The position numbers were made by a program, and so were the translations under genes. Source: Embleya hyalina (GTDB taxonomy: Bacteria; Actinomycetota; Actinomycetes; Streptomycetales; Streptomycetaceae). From it: a stretch of 64,000 bases of DNA. Position 1 is the stretch's first letter; each line of letters opens with the position of its first letter. Where the stretch lies: NCBI RefSeq assembly GCF_003967355.1, contig NZ_BIFH01000013.1, forward strand, positions 216,461 to 280,460. The letters run 5' to 3'. Of this stretch, positions 11,680 through 19,860 are shown piece by piece. The notes under the pieces were generated by a model that saw only the letters and a list, made by a program, of their open reading frames with translations, was not told the DNA's origin and did not search any database.

Positions 11680-12072
11680 TCAGCGGGCGCTGCCGAGGTT
11701 CCGGTCGGCCTCGTCGCCTCGGAGCATGAGGGTGACCTCCTCGATGCGGTGGAAACGGCCGTCGGGGGCCAGGTCGGCGAAGACGTAGACCTCGGTGCGT
11801 ACGGTCGAGCCGTCGTGCTTGGTGATGTCGACCGTGTGCCGGTCGGCGTAGCGGGTCCCGTCGCGGAGTTCGTCGTGGACCTCGACGGAGCCGGCGGCCA
11901 CGATCGTGCGCAGGTGGGCGATGTGCGCGAGGAATCCGGCGCGGTCGGCCCACTCCCCGTCGGTGCGCTGGCGGTAGTCCGGGGCGAAGTGCCGGTCGGC
12001 GGCCTCGTCGAGCGGGAGGTCGCGGTCGAAGAGCAGGTCGGTGAGCGCGGCGGCGATGCCGGTGGGAGCCAT
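11680..12072 (-). CDS. NTF2-like (SnoaL-fold) protein
   Basis: A 130-residue single-domain protein with a cone-shaped NTF2/SnoaL-like pattern: an N-terminal helix pair (IAAALTDLLFDRD, EAADRHFAPDYRQR) and alternating strands (VEVHDELRDGTRYADRHTVDITKHDGSTVRTEVYVFADL). Such proteins are ketosteroid-isomerase-like enzymes or small-ligand binders. It is divergent from a MarR regulator, and the 119-nt gap contains two palindromes sharing the same core, so MarR control by a ligand is likely. ATG at 12070-12072. Converges on the citrate synthase gene. Confidence 0.8.
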   Translation of the reverse strand: MAPTGIAAALTDLLFDRDLPLDEAADRHFAPDYRQRTDGEWADRAGFLAHIAHLRTIVAAGSVEVHDELRDGTRYADRHTVDITKHDGSTVRTEVYVFADLAPDGRFHRIEEVTLMLRGDEADRNLGSAR

Positions 12073-12106
12073 GGGAGGTCCTACCTTTCGGGTGAGCGGA
12101 AGGGAA

Positions 12107-12143
12107 CGAACGAGATGCGTGCGCGACGCACGCATCTCGTTCG
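12107..12143. promoter_or_regulatory. Operator palindrome 1 for the divergent MarR gene
   Basis: A perfect inverted repeat with 17-nt arms (12107-12123 and 12127-12143) around a 3-nt centre. Its core GCGTGCG-N3-CGCACGC is repeated in the second palindrome, centre-to-centre 45 nt away. It sits 35 nt upstream of the NTF2-like gene start. Confidence 0.75.
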
Positions 12144-12161
12144 CATACCGTAGCACCATAT

Positions 12162-12178
12162 GCGTGCGTCGCGCACGC
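12162..12178. promoter_or_regulatory. Operator palindrome 2 next to the MarR start
   Basis: GCGTGCG-TCG-CGCACGC, a 7-3-7 palindrome with the same core as palindrome 1, ends 13 nt before the GTG start of the MarR gene. A TATCCT (12179-12184) directly after it could be a -10 giving a nearly leaderless message, so a bound repressor would block the regulator's own transcription. Confidence 0.7.
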
Positions 12179-12191
12179 TATCCTTCGTGGT

Positions 12192-12635
12192 GTGGACAAC
12201 GAGGTGGGATACGAGATCGCCGACGCGCTGGGCCTGTTGTTGCGGCGGACGACCCGGGAGCGGCTGCATCGGTCGTTGACCGAGGGCATGGGGGAGGCGG
12301 TGGACGAGGTGACCTACCCGGTCCTGAGCGCGCTGGCCCGGACGGGACCGCGCAGCGCGGCCGACCTGGCCTCCGACGTCGGACTCGACCGCTCCGGCGT
12401 CACCCGCCGCGCCACCCGTCTGGAGCAGGCCGGACTGGTGCGGCGCGAACCGCATCCCACCGACCGGCGGGCGGCGCTGCTCGTGCTCACCGACGCGGGG
12501 GAGCGCGCCGTGGCCGAACTGCGCCGCCGACTGGCCGACCACATCACCGCGAGCCTGGCCGCCTGGCCGCCCGGCGCGGCGCGGGAGTTCGCCCGATCGT
12601 TGCACCGCTTCGTCGCGGACGGACCGTTCGCCTGA
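12192..12635 (+). CDS. MarR family transcriptional regulator
   Basis: A 147-residue winged-helix regulator. The central segment ALARTGPRSAADLASDVGLDRSGVTRRATRLEQAGLVRREPHPTDRRAALLVLTDAG is the standard MarR DNA-binding and wing region, flanked by helices that would dimerise. It starts with GTG at 12192 with no clear ribosome-binding site, consistent with a leaderless message. The two palindromes upstream are its probable operators, controlling both itself and the divergent NTF2-like gene. The inducing ligand is unknown; MarR proteins of this kind commonly sense phenolics or oxidants. Confidence 0.9.
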   Translation: MDNEVGYEIADALGLLLRRTTRERLHRSLTEGMGEAVDEVTYPVLSALARTGPRSAADLASDVGLDRSGVTRRATRLEQAGLVRREPHPTDRRAALLVLTDAGERAVAELRRRLADHITASLAAWPPGAAREFARSLHRFVADGPFA

Positions 12636-12661
12636 CCGGGCGGGGGTGTCCGGGCGCGACC

Positions 12662-13180
12662 TCAGGCGGCGTCGAAGCGCCACCGGGTCTGGCTGTACGT
12701 GCCCTTGCCGAAGCCGAAGACGGTGGTCGGCGCCACGCGCAGGACCCGGGCCACGTTGCCCCCGCTGCCGTGGAAGGCGCCGTCGCGGACCTCGAACCGC
12801 CAGTCGGGGCCGTACTTGCCCGCGTAGGCGTCGGCGATGCGGCGCAGGGTCGGGTCGTCCGCCAGGGGTACGGCGCGGCCCTCGACGACCAGGTCCAGGC
12901 CCCGGTCCAGGGCGTTGTCGCCGGTGGTCAGCACGCAGTTCGCGTTGGTGTGGAGGTTGTGCGCCTTGCGTTCGTCGGCACCGGTGCAAAAGTGCAGCGC
13001 GTTTTCCAGCCAGACCGCCAGCAGCGGTGTCACGTGCGGTCGTCCGTCCGGCCGCACCGTGCTCAGCCAGAACACCGGGGCGGTCGCCAGGCGGGTGACC
13101 GCCACCGACCACGGGACGGCCTCGGCGTCGGGATGGCTGTAGCGGGCGTCCAGTCGGGTGCGCGGTTCGTGCTGGGACAT
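12662..13180 (-). CDS. Pyridoxamine 5'-phosphate oxidase-fold (split-barrel) protein
   Basis: A 172-residue flavin-type split beta-barrel protein. FWLSTVRPDGRPHVTPLLAVWLENALHFCTG is the typical start of the PPOX/F420-binding barrel, followed by KAHNLHTNANCVLTTGDN and a C-terminal aromatic-rich part ending TYSQTRWRFDAA. Members bind FMN or F420 and reduce small molecules, or bind haem. The ATG at 13178-13180 is chosen; the sequence upstream is non-coding. It is convergent with the MarR gene (26 nt gap). A TTTGC-N8-GCAAA inverted repeat (13245-13262) lies 65-82 nt upstream of its start. Confidence 0.85.
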   Translation of the reverse strand: MSQHEPRTRLDARYSHPDAEAVPWSVAVTRLATAPVFWLSTVRPDGRPHVTPLLAVWLENALHFCTGADERKAHNLHTNANCVLTTGDNALDRGLDLVVEGRAVPLADDPTLRRIADAYAGKYGPDWRFEVRDGAFHGSGGNVARVLRVAPTTVFGFGKGTYSQTRWRFDAA

Positions 13181-13581
13181 CGGGCGTCCTCCGGGTGTCG
13201 GTGGTGCGCGGACCCGGCCGGGCCCGGGCGGGATCGCGCGGACCTTTGCGATCCATTGCAAACGACTGCCCCGGGTTCGCGAACTCATCGGTGCGCGCGA
13301 TTTTCCCGGATATGCGGGCCTTTTCCCGGGGCTTTCACAGGTCTTGGGTAAAGAGTCCATAAAAAAATCTTTGCCTCCCCTGTCTCTGGTGTCACAGGCG
13401 CATCTAGGGTCCGGATGCCCGACGCGAAATCCCGTCTCCGTCGTGACCCGACGGCCGGCGGGAGGTGGGGGTCGGGCTCTGCCGAATCAGCTCGACGTCG
13501 TGGGCGCGTAAGGCACCACAGCACCCTGATCGGCGTCGCTTCGCGTCCGGGACCACCTTCCGGGCGGAAGGGGAGACCATC
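13181..13581. other. 401-nt divergent intergenic region before the M6 protease
   Basis: The region holds the inverted repeat TTTGC/GCAAA (13245-13262), then a patch unusually rich in A/T for this chromosome (about 13331-13372, with a run of seven A) which probably contains the protease promoter, then a leader of roughly 200 nt. I see no clear -35/-10 pair, RNA gene or riboswitch. Confidence 0.5.
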
Positions 13582-16344
13582 TTGAGTCGAGCGATACCCG
13601 GGCGCGGCGGTACGCCGCCGCGAGGCCTCCGGCGTTTCCGTGGCCCGGTGACTTTACTGTCGGCTTCCGTGCTCGTGGCCGCGGGCCTTTCCACGGTGAC
13701 CGGCGCCGCGTCCGTCGCCGCGCCCGTGCGTGTGGACAACACCAGGGCGGTGTGGAATCCCGGACCCGAGGACACCTATCTCAACACCGTCGAAGCCGAG
13801 TTCCCCCAGGGCGTCGACGGCGAAGTGAGCGCCGCGGACAAGGCCCGCAAGGCCAAGGAGGGGCGCGGCAGCAAGGACCGTGAGGGCAACCCGCGTGCGG
13901 CGGGGCAACTGCGCCTGCTGGAGGCCGAGTCCCAGCGCACGGGCAAGAGCCCGGAGCAACTGAAGGCCGAGAAGAGCGGCTTGGCGCCGGGTCGGCAACA
14001 GAACGCCAAATTGCTGACCGTTCTCGTCGAGTTCAACGAGAACGCCAACGACGACTTCTCCGGGTTCAACCGCCGCGCGAGCGTCCTGGATCCGTCCTGT
14101 GTCGTGGAACCGCCGGGCACCATCAAGAACGGCCCGCTGCACAACACGATCCCGGACCCGGCACTGGCCGGGAACGACAACAACACGCCGTGGGTCAAGG
14201 ACTTCAGCCCCGAGCACTTCAACAAGATGCTCTACACCAAGCAGGGCATCACCGAGCGCATGCGCAAGGACCTGACCGGTCCCGACGGCAAGCCGGGTGT
14301 CGACGTCTCCGGCTACACGATGAAGAACATGTACGAGGAGATGTCGGGCGGCAAGTACACCGTCTCCGGCACCGCCACCCCGTGGATCAAGGTCCCGCAC
14401 TCCGAGGCGTGGTACGGCGCGGGTGCCTGCGGCAAGCGTCAGCAGGACATGACCGGACACCCGAACAACCCGGGTGGCGCGGCCACGCTCGCGATCGACG
14501 CGGTGAACGAACTCGCGCGCAGCCAGCCGAACTTCCCGTGGGCCGACTACGACAAGGAGGACACCGGCGACGCCGACAACGACGGCAACACGCAGGAGCC
14601 CGACGGCGTGGTCGACCACCTGGTCCTGGTCCACTCGGGCAAGGACAAGTCCTCCGGCGGCGGCGCCGAGGGCACGTACGCCATCTGGGCGCACTCCAGC
14701 GCCGTGGCGGGCGGCTACACCGTGCCCGGACAGAACGTCAAGGTCGCCAACTACATCGTGCAGCCGGAGGACTCCGGCGTGGGCGTGTTCGCCCACGAGT
14801 ACGGCCACGACCTCGGTCTGCCGGACCTGTACGACAACTTCAGCGGCGGCGAGTCCTCGGTCAACTTCTGGGACCTGATGGCGAGTGGTTCCCACTCGGG
14901 CCCGCTGTTCCAGTCGATGCCGGCCAACATGAGCGCGTGGTCCAAGTACACGCTGGGCTGGCTGACCCCCCAGGTCCTGAAGGTGGGTGACAAACCCACG
15001 ATCGCCACCCTGGGCCAGGCGGCCAAGACGCCCAAGGGCACCCAACAGGCGGTCCGGGTCAACCTGCCCGACAAGGTGTTCCGATTCTCCACGCCGCACA
15101 GCGGCACCAAGGCGTGGTATTCGAACAACGACCAGGAGTGGGCGGACGTGAAACTCGTCCGCGACATCGCGGTCCCGACCGGGACCGACCTGAAGTTCCA
15201 GTGGTGGAGCGACTATTCGCTGGAGGTGGACTGGGACTTCGGGTTCGTCGAGGTCTCCACCGACGGCGGCACCACGTGGCGGCAACTCGAGGTCCGGGAC
15301 GACGCGGGCACGCTCGTGTCCACCCCGCCGGACTACCCGGACCCGAACGGCAACCTGCGCCGGTTCGGCAAGAGCACCGGGCTCACCGGCGAAAGCAACG
15401 GCTGGCGCCACGACCACGTGGACCTGACCGCCTACGCCGGGCAGAACATCAAACTGCGCCTGGGCGTCGACACGGACGCCGCGACGCAGGAGAAGGGTTG
15501 GCTCGCCGACGACTTCTCGCTCACCAACGGTGGCGCCACCGTGTGGTCGGACGACGTCGAGCAGGGCGACAACGGCTGGACGCCCGTGGCGGGCTCGGTC
15601 GGTGCCGGTACCCGGGGCACCGGTTGGATCCGCTCCGACGGTACGTTCAACAAGGAGCAGTACTACCTGCTCGAATGGCGCAACCTGTCCGGCTTCGACC
15701 AGGGCCTGAAGTACACCTACACGTTCGGCGAGAACGGCAAGCGCTCCAAGCTCGCCTACAACGCGCCGGGCCTGCTGGTGTGGCTCCGGGACAACGAGTA
15801 CCCGAACAACGGCATCCTCAACTACCTCGACCGGAATCCGTCGTTCGGTGCCAAGGGCGAGCTGTTGCTGGTGGACGCGAACCCCGAGCCGTACCGCTTC
15901 CCGCACCTGCCGTCGAACGAGGCGGCCAACGTGGAGGCCCGGGTGCAGTCGGCGAACGCGGCGTTCGGCTTCAAGGACACCGCGGGATTCCAGGCCTGCC
16001 TTCGGGCCGGCGACCACTGCGCGAACTTCGCCAAGACGGAGCCGGTGCGGTTCTTCTCCGACGTGTTCGGCTACGCGCCGGGTGTCGAGGCGGGCCCGAA
16101 CGGATTCGTGGGCAAGGACCGCGACGGTTCCACCGTGGTCCCGGCGCGGGCGCCGTACTCGACCAAGGTGACCAAGCCGGACGGCTCACCGGACTTCGCG
16201 AACTACGGCAAGCCGTTCCAGAATTCGGTGACCGGTAACGGCAACCCCGGGTTGGAGAAGGCATACGGCGTGACCGTGTTCCCGATCACCCCGCTGCCGC
16301 ACGACACGGGCGCCGTCGTCTGGATCGCTCCCGCGCGGAAGTAA
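13582..16344 (+). CDS. Secreted M6 family metalloprotease (immune inhibitor A type)
   Basis: A 920-residue exported zinc protease. An arginine-rich N-terminus and the hydrophobic stretch VTLLSASVLVAAGLSTV make a long signal peptide ending near SVAAP. The zinc motif HEYGHDLGLPD (residues 405-415) supplies two His, the catalytic Glu and the third ligand, with the Met-turn-like NFWDLMASGSHSG after it. GDADNDGNTQEPDG is a calcium-binding-type Asp repeat. The C-terminal part (VEVSTDGGTTWRQLEV, KLRLGVDTDA) is a beta-sandwich of the MAM/VCBS kind. Immune-inhibitor-A proteases degrade host or competitor proteins. TTG at 13582 is chosen because GGAAGGGGA lies at the right spacing; no ATG precedes the signal peptide. 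Confidence 0.92.
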   Translation: MSRAIPGRGGTPPRGLRRFRGPVTLLSASVLVAAGLSTVTGAASVAAPVRVDNTRAVWNPGPEDTYLNTVEAEFPQGVDGEVSAADKARKAKEGRGSKDREGNPRAAGQLRLLEAESQRTGKSPEQLKAEKSGLAPGRQQNAKLLTVLVEFNENANDDFSGFNRRASVLDPSCVVEPPGTIKNGPLHNTIPDPALAGNDNNTPWVKDFSPEHFNKMLYTKQGITERMRKDLTGPDGKPGVDVSGYTMKNMYEEMSGGKYTVSGTATPWIKVPHSEAWYGAGACGKRQQDMTGHPNNPGGAATLAIDAVNELARSQPNFPWADYDKEDTGDADNDGNTQEPDGVVDHLVLVHSGKDKSSGGGAEGTYAIWAHSSAVAGGYTVPGQNVKVANYIVQPEDSGVGVFAHEYGHDLGLPDLYDNFSGGESSVNFWDLMASGSHSGPLFQSMPANMSAWSKYTLGWLTPQVLKVGDKPTIATLGQAAKTPKGTQQAVRVNLPDKVFRFSTPHSGTKAWYSNNDQEWADVKLVRDIAVPTGTDLKFQWWSDYSLEVDWDFGFVEVSTDGGTTWRQLEVRDDAGTLVSTPPDYPDPNGNLRRFGKSTGLTGESNGWRHDHVDLTAYAGQNIKLRLGVDTDAATQEKGWLADDFSLTNGGATVWSDDVEQGDNGWTPVAGSVGAGTRGTGWIRSDGTFNKEQYYLLEWRNLSGFDQGLKYTYTFGENGKRSKLAYNAPGLLVWLRDNEYPNNGILNYLDRNPSFGAKGELLLVDANPEPYRFPHLPSNEAANVEARVQSANAAFGFKDTAGFQACLRAGDHCANFAKTEPVRFFSDVFGYAPGVEAGPNGFVGKDRDGSTVVPARAPYSTKVTKPDGSPDFANYGKPFQNSVTGNGNPGLEKAYGVTVFPITPLPHDTGAVVWIAPARK

Positions 16345-16362
16345 CCGCTCCACCCGCACGAT

Positions 16363-16401
16363 GTCGGCCCCCACGACGCAACTCCGGTCGTGGGGGCCGA
16401 C
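16363..16401. terminator. Terminator hairpin after the M6 protease
   Basis: A perfect 15-bp stem (16363-16377 with 16387-16401) with a 9-nt loop begins 18 nt after the protease stop. Confidence 0.85.
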
Positions 16402-16490
16402 GTACGCCTGCGGGGAGCGGTTAGCATGCACAACACGGCGTGCCGATGAGGCGGTTGGTTGCCCGTGTGACCCGAGGGAAGAGGCGAGGG

Positions 16491-17336
16491 ATGTCGGAAG
16501 CGGAGTGGATGTCGCGGGATCCGCGCGAGGAGCCCTGGCCGGTGGTCGATCTGCGGCTGGATGTCCCGCATTCGGCCCGGGTCTACGACTACCTGATCGG
16601 CGGGAAGACCAACTTCGAACCGGACCGGGTGGCCGCGAAGGCGTCGGTGGCGGCGTGGCCGGCCCTGCCGATCTCGATGCGCACCACCCGCACCTTCATG
16701 CAGCGGGCGGTGCGACACCTCACCGAGCGGCACGGGGTACGGCAGTTCCTGGACATCGGCACCGGGATCCCGACCTCGCCGAACGTGCACGAGATCGCGC
16801 AGGGCATCGCGCCCGAGACGCGGGTCGCCTACGTCGACAACGACCCGATCGTGCTGACCCATGCGCGGGCGCTGATGTCGAGCACCCCCGAGGGCCGCAC
16901 CTGCTACGTCGACGCCGACCTGCGCGACATCGACTCGATCATCGGCGCCCCGCAGTTGCGCGAGGTGCTGGACCTGTCCGAGCCGGTGGCACTGTCCCTG
17001 GTCGCGATCGTGCACTTCGTGCTCGACCGGGACGACCCCCAGGGCCTGGTGCGGCGCCTGATGGACGAACTCGCCCCGGGCAGCTTCCTGGTACTGACCG
17101 TGTTCACCGGCGACACCGACCCGGTGGGCGTCGGCGGGGTCGGGCGCGAGTACAACGCGCGCGGCATCCCGCTCCAGATCCGGGACCGGAAGGAAACGCT
17201 CGCCTTCTTCGACGGCTACGAGTTGCTGGACCCCGGGGTGACGCTGGTGCACCACTGGCGTCCGGACGCGGACGCGCCGGAGATCCGCGACGCGGACATC
17301 GCGATGTACGGCGGGGTGGCGGTCAAGAACGCCTGA
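16491..17336 (+). CDS. DUF574 family SAM-dependent methyltransferase
   Basis: A 281-residue member of the actinobacteria-specific DUF574 methyltransferase family (Pfam Methyltransf_19). The family hallmarks are all visible: SARVYDYLIGGKTNFEPDR, the SAM-binding QFLDIGTGIPTSPNVHE, VAYVDNDPIVLTHARAL and the terminal IAMYGGVAVKNA. Its targets are unknown; genomes of this group usually contain many copies. ATG 16491 follows AGAGG with normal spacing; an earlier in-frame start at 16440 lacks one. It stands alone after the protease terminator and is convergent with an unknown 650-residue gene 21 nt away. Confidence 0.92.
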   Translation: MSEAEWMSRDPREEPWPVVDLRLDVPHSARVYDYLIGGKTNFEPDRVAAKASVAAWPALPISMRTTRTFMQRAVRHLTERHGVRQFLDIGTGIPTSPNVHEIAQGIAPETRVAYVDNDPIVLTHARALMSSTPEGRTCYVDADLRDIDSIIGAPQLREVLDLSEPVALSLVAIVHFVLDRDDPQGLVRRLMDELAPGSFLVLTVFTGDTDPVGVGGVGREYNARGIPLQIRDRKETLAFFDGYELLDPGVTLVHHWRPDADAPEIRDADIAMYGGVAVKNA

Positions 17337-17357
17337 TCGGGTCCGGCCGCCCGTCCC

Positions 17358-19310
17358 TCACGTGGCCGCCGCGGCCGCGGTGGTCAGCAACTCCGGTAGC
17401 GACCCCGGGAAATCGGGGACGATGCGGCCGGCGATCACCCACGCGTCGACACTGTCGCCCAGGGTGTTCGCCACATGGGCGGCGATCAACCGCCGGGCCT
17501 CGTCGAGTTCCTCGGGAAGCAGGGCCGCGAAGGCGTCGAGAGCGCCGAGCATGCGCAGGGGCGGCTGTGCCGTCTCGACGAACTCGCGCATGGTGAGCGT
17601 GCCGTCGGCGACCGCGTCGACGTACCAGTTGTCCGCCTCGTCGATCCACTCGCTCGGCCGGTCCCGCAACGGCTCGCGCAGCGGATGGCCGAGTGCGGCG
17701 CGCGCGTGGGCGGGTGAGCGCCGGCCCACGCGCGCGGCCGCCTCCGGATCGGAGTCGCAGGCCGCCAGGGCGAGTTCGTCCGGGCAACGCGGCTGGGCGG
17801 CGAGGTTGGCCAGGACGGCGCCGGGCAACTCGCCCCGCCGGTGGGCGGCGATCGCCTCCGGCCAGAACGTGTCCGGGACATGCCGGGTCGCGATCTCGGG
17901 ATTGCGGCGCATCGCCGCGAGCAGTGCCGCCGGTCGCCCGGAGCCGGCCACCTCGCGCCGCAGCCGGCGCAGACCGTCGAGCGCGCGCGTGGTGTCCAGG
18001 AAGGTCCGCAGCGTTTCGTACTCGCCGTCCAGCCGCAGCCTGACCCGTCGGTCGAACAGCGCGACGCGGCCCCGGGTTTCCCACAGGCCGAGCAGTCCGC
18101 GCAACGTGGCCGGGCCGCCGAGGCCACGGGCCCCGTAATGCTCGAAGGCGGCCCGGATCAGATACGGATGGTGACCGTGGACCGCCTCGGCGCAGTCGCT
18201 CGCCAGTCTGGAACTCAACCAGGCGCGGCGTTCCAGGGGCAGCCGTACGCGTGGCCGCGCGTCGCGACGAGTGGCCCGGTGGATCGCGTAGGCGGCGTCC
18301 GGGCCCGGATGCGCCGACAACAACGCCGCGTTGACGTTCGGGTCGTGCAGCGCGAGCAGCCGCTCGACGGTCGAGGCGGTGGGCACGACGTCGTGGACCA
18401 GGTCCCAGGTGTGCTCGGGCACCCGCTTCAGCGCGGGCAATACGACCCGTCCGGCCAACGCCGTGCCGGCGCGGGCGAAGCCGCGCACGACCTCGACGGG
18501 CAGCGCGGCGACCACGCGGGCCGCGATCGCGGGATCCACCCGGCCCAGCATCCCGGCCGGCGAGAACGCCCCCCACCGTTTCCACTCACCGACCGCCGGA
18601 CCGGGCACGACGGCGTCGAACTCGCGACCCATCACGGCCGCGTCGGTGCCGGCTCCGGTCCCGGCCGCACCGGACAGCCGCACGGCGTCGGCGCACAACT
18701 GCGGGAACGTCCCCCGATGGTCGGGGGCGTGCGCGATCAACCACCCCCAGGCCGCGAGGTCGTCGCCCGGCAACAACTCGGCCGCCTCGTCGAGCACTCG
18801 GTCGATCGCCGCGAGTCGCCGGTAGCGCCGGGGGCGGACGAAGAACTCCAGGGAACGGATCGCCCACCAGCCGGGCGTGGCCGCCAACGCCACCCGACGC
18901 GGCGTCAGCACCCCGCTCAGCAACGCCGCTTCGAGCGGTCGGGTGGTCCACTGCGACCGAAGCGGCTCGGGTGGCGCGACGACCAGTTCCAGGGCGACCC
19001 GCGGCGGACAGCTTCGATCCGCGAGGAGGATCGTGCGGGCGAACTCCCGGATGGGTTCGCGGCGATGGGCCTCGCACACCTCGTCCCAGTCGCGCGTCGC
19101 GGCGGAGAGGAAACGTGTTTCGCGGGTGTCGGCGGAACGCGCCCAGGAGGTTCGGTCGGTGGGCTTGTCCGGTGTCCCGCGGCCGAGTTCCGGGGCGGGA
19201 GCGGCGCCTGGTCCGGGCACGATGCCGAGCCGGGCCCGGACCCGCGCCGCGAGCTTCGGATCGGCGCACCGCAGCAACAGCTCCGCCGTCGCCGGGGTGC
19301 CGGCACTCAT
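17358..19310 (-). CDS. Uncharacterised 650-residue helical protein
   Basis: I do not recognise this gene. The product is soluble, with no signal peptide or membrane segment, and is rich in Ala, Arg, Leu and Trp. The pattern is a chain of amphipathic helices (for example CAEAVHGHHPYLIRAAFEHYG, MRRNPEIATRHVPDTFW, GHPLREPLRDRPSEWIDE) that suggests an alpha-solenoid or HEAT-like scaffold. The recurring motif of a residue pair such as NPEIA/DPNVN/DSDPEAAARVG in adjacent helices hints at leucine-rich-variant-like repeats, as in actinobacterial proteins counting repeated helices. AGGAGG eight nt before the ATG at 19308-19310 fixes the start. Third-position G/C is high throughout, so coding is secure; function is not. 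Confidence 0.75.
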   Translation of the reverse strand: MSAGTPATAELLLRCADPKLAARVRARLGIVPGPGAAPAPELGRGTPDKPTDRTSWARSADTRETRFLSAATRDWDEVCEAHRREPIREFARTILLADRSCPPRVALELVVAPPEPLRSQWTTRPLEAALLSGVLTPRRVALAATPGWWAIRSLEFFVRPRRYRRLAAIDRVLDEAAELLPGDDLAAWGWLIAHAPDHRGTFPQLCADAVRLSGAAGTGAGTDAAVMGREFDAVVPGPAVGEWKRWGAFSPAGMLGRVDPAIAARVVAALPVEVVRGFARAGTALAGRVVLPALKRVPEHTWDLVHDVVPTASTVERLLALHDPNVNAALLSAHPGPDAAYAIHRATRRDARPRVRLPLERRAWLSSRLASDCAEAVHGHHPYLIRAAFEHYGARGLGGPATLRGLLGLWETRGRVALFDRRVRLRLDGEYETLRTFLDTTRALDGLRRLRREVAGSGRPAALLAAMRRNPEIATRHVPDTFWPEAIAAHRRGELPGAVLANLAAQPRCPDELALAACDSDPEAAARVGRRSPAHARAALGHPLREPLRDRPSEWIDEADNWYVDAVADGTLTMREFVETAQPPLRMLGALDAFAALLPEELDEARRLIAAHVANTLGDSVDAWVIAGRIVPDFPGSLPELLTTAAAAAT

Positions 19311-19514
19311 CCGATGCCTCCTCGCGGTATGGGACGTCCGTCCTTTGTATCGTGCCGCCGGGTGGCCGCGTGATCGGGCCCGATCATCCCACCCGTCACC
19401 GGCGACCGGGGCCGGACCCGGACTCTTCGGCACCCGCGCCGACCGACGGGTCTCCGACGCGCCGGTCGGAGCAGGTCGCGGACGACCCGGTCGGCGGCGC
19501 GTTGTCGGGCCAGG
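19311..19514. other. Upstream region of the 650-residue gene, no clear gene
   Basis: About 200 nt between the orphan's start and the partial reading frame beginning at 19515. It contains the GATCGGGCCCGATC palindrome (19371-19384) and short stretches of coding-like composition on the minus strand (about 19450-19530) that are not part of an intact gene. Confidence 0.35.
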
Positions 19515-19860
19515 GTGTCGTGCCCGCGGGCGGCGATCGAAGTGCGGCGCGGGCGACCGGACTTCCCCATCCCGGTGTTGCCGTTGCCGCGGTACATCGA
19601 GCGGACATACGCGACCGAGCCGCTGTCCACCGGCCGGCACGGCGTCGGCTGTCTGCTGAAGGACCGGGTCGGCCGGGTCGCGGAGTTCGTCGAGGCGCCG
19701 CGCGAGGTCGCCGCCGGCGGCCTGGCGCCGGACGCCGAGGTGATCGCGCAGGTCGTGCGCCGCCGGGACGACCCGCCGACCGCGCCGACCGACATCTTCG
19801 CCGAGCCGGGCCTCGCCGCCGGCGACGCCGGACACCGCCGGGTGCTCGCCGTGCTCACCT
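19515..19860 (+). pseudogene. Probable gene remnant with coding-type composition
   Basis: From GTG 19515 to about 19860 one frame on the plus strand has nearly all codons ending in G or C and a natural amino-acid mix (PIPVLPLPRYIERTYATEP, RVGRVAEFVEAPREVAAGG). The frame stays open but past 19860 it runs antisense to the C-terminus of the flavoprotein gene and becomes Arg/Pro-rich nonsense, so no natural stop is present. The likeliest reading is a gene whose 3' part has been lost. I cannot name the family. A complete 275-residue protein overlapping the next gene is the less likely alternative. Confidence 0.35.
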
